Shown here: positions 19,719-22,849 of the stretch, one piece after another | Layout of the letters: each line of letters begins with the position of its first letter | Numbering within the stretch: position 1 is the first letter of the stretch | Assembly: GCA_002419385.1 (NCBI GenBank) | Contig: DIFZ01000054.1 | Span: forward strand, 1-22,849 | Source: Geobacter sp. UBA5735 | GTDB lineage: Bacteria > Desulfobacterota > Desulfuromonadia > Geobacterales > Geobacteraceae | Length of the DNA stretch: 22,849 bases | Direction: 5' to 3' | Translations under genes and position numbers: made by a program | The notes under the pieces: model-generated | Databases searched by the model: none | What the model saw: the letters and a program-made list of their open reading frames with translations, nothing else | What the model was told of the DNA's origin: nothing

Positions 19719-20789
19719 TCATTCCATGACGGACGCCGACTTCACCTGGACCCAGACCGACTGCCCCGGTTCCAGCGAAAGAGCGGCCAGCGAGCGTTTT
19801 GTCACGCGCGCCAGCAGCTTCGATGCGCCGATTCTGACCAGAACGAGCGAGAGCCCCGGGTGTTCGCCATCGAGCACCGTCTCCACCAGTCCGGGGAGGG
19901 AATTGAGGATGCTGCTGTCGCTGTGGCGCTCCAGTGAGATGCTGACGCCGCCCGAAGGCACCAGCAGCCGTACCCGCCTCCCCGGCGGGATGCCCCGATC
20001 CCTCGACCAGAGCGAACCGCCGGCGAATTCCACCCGCATGAGGCACCACGCCTCATCTCTTTCGGCCACCACGCCGTCGAGCACAACCGCGCGATCTTTG
20101 CCGGCGCAAAGGGGAAAGCCGGTGCCGGCAAGGGTTTCGACCAGGGGGCCCTGTGCCGAGACCCGCCCGCCGTCGAGCACGACCAGATGGTCGGCCAGCC
20201 GTGAGACCTCGGCCGCTGAATGGCTGACGTAGAGAATCGGGATGTGGAGCTCGTCGCGCAGCCTTTCCAGGTAGGGGAGGATCTCCTGTTTACGCTCGCT
20301 GTCCAGCGCGGAGAGCGGTTCGTCCATGAGCAGGATGCGGGGGGATACGGCCAATGCCCTGGCAATGGCGACCCGCTGCCGTTCGCCACCGGAGAGGCAA
20401 TCCGTTTTCCGCTCCAAAAGGTGGTCAATGCCGAGCAGTTCGATTACCTGGCCCAGGCTGACGGCTCCTTCCGCCGTGCACCTCTTCAGGCCGAAAAGCA
20501 GGTTCTTCCGCACCGAAAGGTGGGGAAACAGGCTTGCCTCCTGAAAGACGTAACCGAGCGGTCTTTTGTGCACGGGCAGGAAACGGCAGTCATCCTGCCA
20601 CACCTCGCCGTTAAACGACAGGAACCCGTGCGGGCTTCGTTCAAGTCCCGCAATGGCCCGCAGCAGCGTGGTTTTCCCTGAGCCGGAGCGTCCGAAGATG
20701 GCGGTAACCCCTGTTCCTGGCATGGTCAGATCCACGTCGAGAGTGAATCCGGGCCAATCAACCCTGAATCTGGCGATAATCTGGTCCAT
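19719..20789 (-). CDS. modC: Molybdate ABC transporter, ATP-binding protein
   Basis: A 356-residue ABC ATPase that powers molybdate import from the inner face of the membrane. Walker A is GRSGSGKT (residues 33-40), the signature is LSGGERQRVAIARAL and Walker B is ILLMDEPLSALD, followed by the switch histidine in YVSHS. The C-terminal 65 residues form a Mop/TOBE-type molybdate-binding domain (ETVLDGEHPGLSLVLVRIG...LARVTKRS), the usual marker of ModC. The ATG at 20789 follows the modB stop after three bases, with AAAGG before it. No terminator was found in the 115 bases before hisF, so hisF could be partly read from this operon. The protein is full length and shows no missing motif. Confidence 0.95.
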   Translation of the reverse strand: MDQIIARFRVDWPGFTLDVDLTMPGTGVTAIFGRSGSGKTTLLRAIAGLERSPHGFLSFNGEVWQDDCRFLPVHKRPLGYVFQEASLFPHLSVRKNLLFGLKRCTAEGAVSLGQVIELLGIDHLLERKTDCLSGGERQRVAIARALAVSPRILLMDEPLSALDSERKQEILPYLERLRDELHIPILYVSHSAAEVSRLADHLVVLDGGRVSAQGPLVETLAGTGFPLCAGKDRAVVLDGVVAERDEAWCLMRVEFAGGSLWSRDRGIPPGRRVRLLVPSGGVSISLERHSDSSILNSLPGLVETVLDGEHPGLSLVLVRIGASKLLARVTKRSLAALSLEPGQSVWVQVKSASVME

Positions 20790-20792
20790 TGG

Positions 20793-21470
20793 TCAACCTT
20801 TGTTCGAAGTGGGACGTTGCCGGTAAATTCCCAACAGTACGAGGAACGAAAAGATGATCATGAGTGCGGACAATCTGTGGGCCTGGGCATACTCCAGGGC
20901 CTCCACGTGGTCATAGATCTGTACCGAGGCAACGCGGGAGATGCCGGGAATATTGCCACCAATCATGAGCACCACTCCGAACTTCCCGACCGTGTGGGCA
21001 AAAGTCAATACAGACGCGGTCAGGAAGCCGGGAAGGGCAAGCGGTACGGCGACGCTGAAAAAGGCATCGAGGGGCGATGCCCCGAGAGTGGCGGCCACTT
21101 CCAGGTGACGGTCGCCGATGGCCTCGAAGGCGTTCTGCAGCGGCTGCACCATGAATGGCAGCGAGTAGAACACTGATGCCACCACCAGTCCCGGAAAGGT
21201 GAACGGCAGAGCCCCGATGCCGAGAGCGCGGGTCAGCATGCCCACCGGGCCGTTGGTGCCCATGGCCAGGAGCAGGTAAAAGCCCAATACCGTGGGCGGC
21301 AGCACCAGGGGCAATGCCACCACTGCCCCGACCGCCCCTTTCAGGCGTGAGCGGGTGCGTGCCAACCACCAGGCAATGGGGGTGCCGGTGACTACGAGTA
21401 TCAGCGTTGCCGATGCAGCCAACTTTACGGTGAGCCACAGAGCCTGCAGCTCTTCATGGGCAAGAATCAT
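20793..21470 (-). CDS. modB: Molybdate ABC transporter, permease
   Basis: A 225-residue inner-membrane permease with about five or six hydrophobic spans. The cytoplasmic EAA loop, which docks to ModC, is visible as EVAATLGASPLDAFFSVAVPLALPG. The span PLVLPPTVLGFYLL, with its Pro pair, is typical of ModB. The start at 21470 has AAGGA seven bases upstream. It lies 11 bases after the modA stop and 3 before modC, so it is the middle of a tight three-gene operon. Length and motifs are normal. Tungstate rather than molybdate transport cannot be excluded from the permease sequence. Confidence 0.95.
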   Translation of the reverse strand: MILAHEELQALWLTVKLAASATLILVVTGTPIAWWLARTRSRLKGAVGAVVALPLVLPPTVLGFYLLLAMGTNGPVGMLTRALGIGALPFTFPGLVVASVFYSLPFMVQPLQNAFEAIGDRHLEVAATLGASPLDAFFSVAVPLALPGFLTASVLTFAHTVGKFGVVLMIGGNIPGISRVASVQIYDHVEALEYAQAHRLSALMIIFSFLVLLGIYRQRPTSNKG

Positions 21471-21481
21471 CGGAGATTCCT

Positions 21482-22231
21482 TCAGATGTGATAGCCATAG
21501 GCACGAATCAGCGCCTTCACTTTTTCACTCTTGAGATATGCCGCAAGCGCTTCTGCTGCCGGATTGCCCTTGCCGCTTGTCAACAATACGGCATCCTGAC
21601 GGATGGGCGCGTGCAGGTTCGGCGGCACGATCCAGCCTGAGCCGCCGGCAATTTTCCCGTCCTTCATGACCTGCGAGAGTGCCACAAAACCAAGATCGGC
21701 ATTTCCGGTGGCAATGAACTGGTAGGCCTGGGCAATGTTTTCCCCCTGCACGAATTTCTGTTGATTTTTTTCCAGTACTCCCAACTTGGCCAAAGTTTCA
21801 ACCGCGGCGGCGCCATAGGGGGCAAGTTTCGGATTGGCGATTGCCAGCCTGGAAAACTTCCCCTTGAAAAGCACCGCCCCTTTCGGATCGACGTAATCGG
21901 GGTCGGCAGACCAGAGGACAAGGGTGCCGACGGCATAGGTAAAGCGCTGGCCCGCAACCGTAAACCCGTCCTTTTCGACTTGGGCTGGTTTCTCATCATC
22001 GGCGGACAGAAAGAGCTGGAAGGGCGCCCCGTTTTTCATCTGCGCATAGAACTTCCCTGATGAGCCAAAGGACAGCACGACTTTGTGGCCGGTAGCCTTC
22101 TCGAAATCCGCGGCAATTTTTCGCATGGGAACCGTGAAGTTTGCGGCCACGGCAACGTGTACTTCGGCGGCCGTTGCAGTGGTTGCGATCAGCAGGGAGC
22201 AGGCGAGCAGCAGCAGTTTGATCGGTTTCAT
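21482..22231 (-). CDS. modA: Molybdate ABC transporter, periplasmic binding protein
   Basis: A 249-residue secreted protein that binds molybdate in the periplasm and hands it to ModB. A signal peptide is seen at residues 1-21 (MKPIKLLLLACSLLIATTATA), with likely cleavage before AEVHVAVAANF. The ligand-contact motifs AANFT, FGSSGKFYAQ and the later GENIAQAYQF region follow ModA order. The start at 22231 has AAAGGA nine bases upstream; a longer frame to 22249 has no ribosome site. It is the first gene of modABC. A hairpin with a U-run lies 31-64 bases before its start, so the operon may carry an attenuator, or this is the end of a gene further upstream. Confidence 0.94.
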   Translation of the reverse strand: MKPIKLLLLACSLLIATTATAAEVHVAVAANFTVPMRKIAADFEKATGHKVVLSFGSSGKFYAQMKNGAPFQLFLSADDEKPAQVEKDGFTVAGQRFTYAVGTLVLWSADPDYVDPKGAVLFKGKFSRLAIANPKLAPYGAAAVETLAKLGVLEKNQQKFVQGENIAQAYQFIATGNADLGFVALSQVMKDGKIAGGSGWIVPPNLHAPIRQDAVLLTSGKGNPAAEALAAYLKSEKVKALIRAYGYHI

Positions 22232-22261
22232 GACGTGGTTTCCTTTCATCGAGGGTGAATG

Positions 22262-22295
22262 AAAACGCCCCGATTCCGTAGTGGAAATCGGGGCG
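22262..22295 (-). terminator. Hairpin with U-run in front of modA
   Basis: CGCCCCGATT (22266-22275) pairs perfectly with AATCGGGGCG (22286-22295), and an inner CC/GG extends the stem. On the minus strand TTTTC follows. It lies 31 bases upstream of the modA start. It may be the terminator of an upstream gene, yet no minus-strand gene is seen in the next 550 bases, so a leader attenuator of modABC is also possible. Conservation with a molybdenum-cofactor riboswitch was not seen. Confidence 0.65.
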
Positions 22296-22849
22296 CCTTT
22301 GCCTTCGCATTTCTTCGGGGTGCTTTTCTTCCGCTCATCCTGGCCGGACGTTGCTCACGTTCGTCATTGTCTGGTCACTAAAGCGGCTGCTGCTTATAAG
22401 GTGTGCAGCGTTTGCGTCCCTGGTTGCCGTTGCAGTTTCCGTAGTTTTAACCGCACTTGCCTCAGGCCTGCTTGACATTGGGGAAGTGTCGTCACTTTTT
22501 TATGGAAAACAAGGTACATACAGTGCGCATAAAGCCGTACGTTGAACGGTGAAGAATTCAGCGGAGGCGCATGATGATAGGGCTTTTGCCATTATCGTGC
22601 CAGGGTCGCCGTCATCATTCAATGTCGCGATTGACCGGTTTGCAGTTCTTTCCCTTGAACCGGAATCTCAATTTTTCGGACCTATCCCCAACAAAAGGAG
22701 GTAAAGCTGAACCATGCTGCCCAAGATGGCGTGAAGGCGTAACGAATTCGGCAACAATCTTGTTTTGGTGGATCGTTTTCCCTGTTTTTTGCGTGTCGGT
22801 AAAAAAATGGTAATAAATACTTAAAATCAGTGTCTTCCGGTTTGGTCTG
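22296..22849. other. Intergenic stretch without a convincing gene
   Basis: Two plus-strand frames are open here. The one at 22351-22545 encodes 64 residues with one hydrophobic segment (LVAVAVSVVLTALASGLLDI), but its TTG start has no ribosome site. The one at 22571-22813 (80 residues) has GGAGG close to its ATG but an unlike-protein composition. A good ribosome site, AAAAGGAGG (22694-22702), precedes an ATG at 22714 that stops after six codons. None was called as a gene. A modABC promoter must lie here, but no -10/-35 pair or ModE-type palindrome could be fixed. Confidence 0.4.

Noticed and set aside
22351..22545. A 64-codon frame with one hydrophobic segment
   Set aside because: A TTG start without a ribosome site, no family likeness and no operon context; noted only in the intergenic entry.
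22829..22849. A CAGTGTCTTCCGGTTTGG sequence at the window edge resembling the MITE end
   Set aside because: It carries a three-base insertion and further mismatches relative to the MITE terminus, and the rest of any element would be outside the window.

Overview
The window looks like a piece of an anaerobic, GC-moderate deltaproteobacterial chromosome, most like the Geobacter/Pelobacter group (Desulfuromonadia). The reasons are a class-I-type hybrid cluster protein, an oxygen-sensitive glycyl radical enzyme (GRE), formate-tetrahydrofolate ligase, an iron-sulfur flavoprotein, FNR/CRP-type promoter sites and many decayed genes. This placement is an inference from gene content; no rRNA or other marker gene is present. 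No tRNA, rRNA or CRISPR array was seen.

Layout. (1) 1-3500, plus strand: an iron-sulfur flavoprotein, then a decaying sulfur module. It holds the C-terminal part of a metallo-beta-lactamase/rhodanese protein that has lost its N-terminus, two intact half-size YeeE/YedE sulfur transporters, and a SulP permease with its middle deleted and its end lost. (2) 3700-6010, minus strand: a two-gene operon of a double-ACT-domain (GcvR-like) protein and formate-tetrahydrofolate ligase. (3) 6200-7190, minus strand: an M24 metallopeptidase with a perfect TTGAT-N4-ATCAA FNR-type box and a correctly spaced -10 about 220-250 bases upstream. (4) 7240-9540: hydroxylamine reductase/hybrid cluster protein (hcp) with a good terminator and a strong palindromic operator in its promoter. 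Beyond this lie a 330-bp MITE with 9-bp target duplications and the broken start of a divergent HxlR-family regulator gene. (5) 9539-18257, minus strand: the main accessory block. It holds a NarL-type response regulator, a cytoplasmic PocR-PAS histidine kinase, a broken second response regulator, a diol/glycerol-dehydratase-like GRE, its radical SAM activase, and three accessory genes (TPR protein, DUF4037 predicted nucleotidyltransferase, DUF4125). A rho-independent terminator sits between the GRE and its activase. (6) 18370-18840: a CRP-like site, a REP-like hairpin and a second, more complete HxlR relic. The two HxlR relics lie as direct repeats at both ends of the GRE block. (7) 18842-22231, minus strand: an isolated HisF-like cyclase and modABC (molybdate ABC transporter). 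(8) 22250-22849: intergenic sequence without a convincing gene.

How it may work together. The kinase carries a PocR domain, a family thought to bind small organic ligands such as diols, and sits just upstream of a GRE that keeps every catalytic residue recalled for B12-independent glycerol/propanediol dehydratase. The simplest reading is a diol-sensing two-component system that turns on a diol dehydratase. The TPR-DUF4037-DUF4125 genes, tightly spaced behind the activase, are the least explained part. DUF4037 keeps a nucleotidyltransferase signature, so a role in modifying, maturing or repairing the GRE system is possible, but this is inference. No microcompartment shell gene, aldehyde dehydrogenase or alcohol dehydrogenase is in the window, so the pathway after the dehydratase must be encoded elsewhere.
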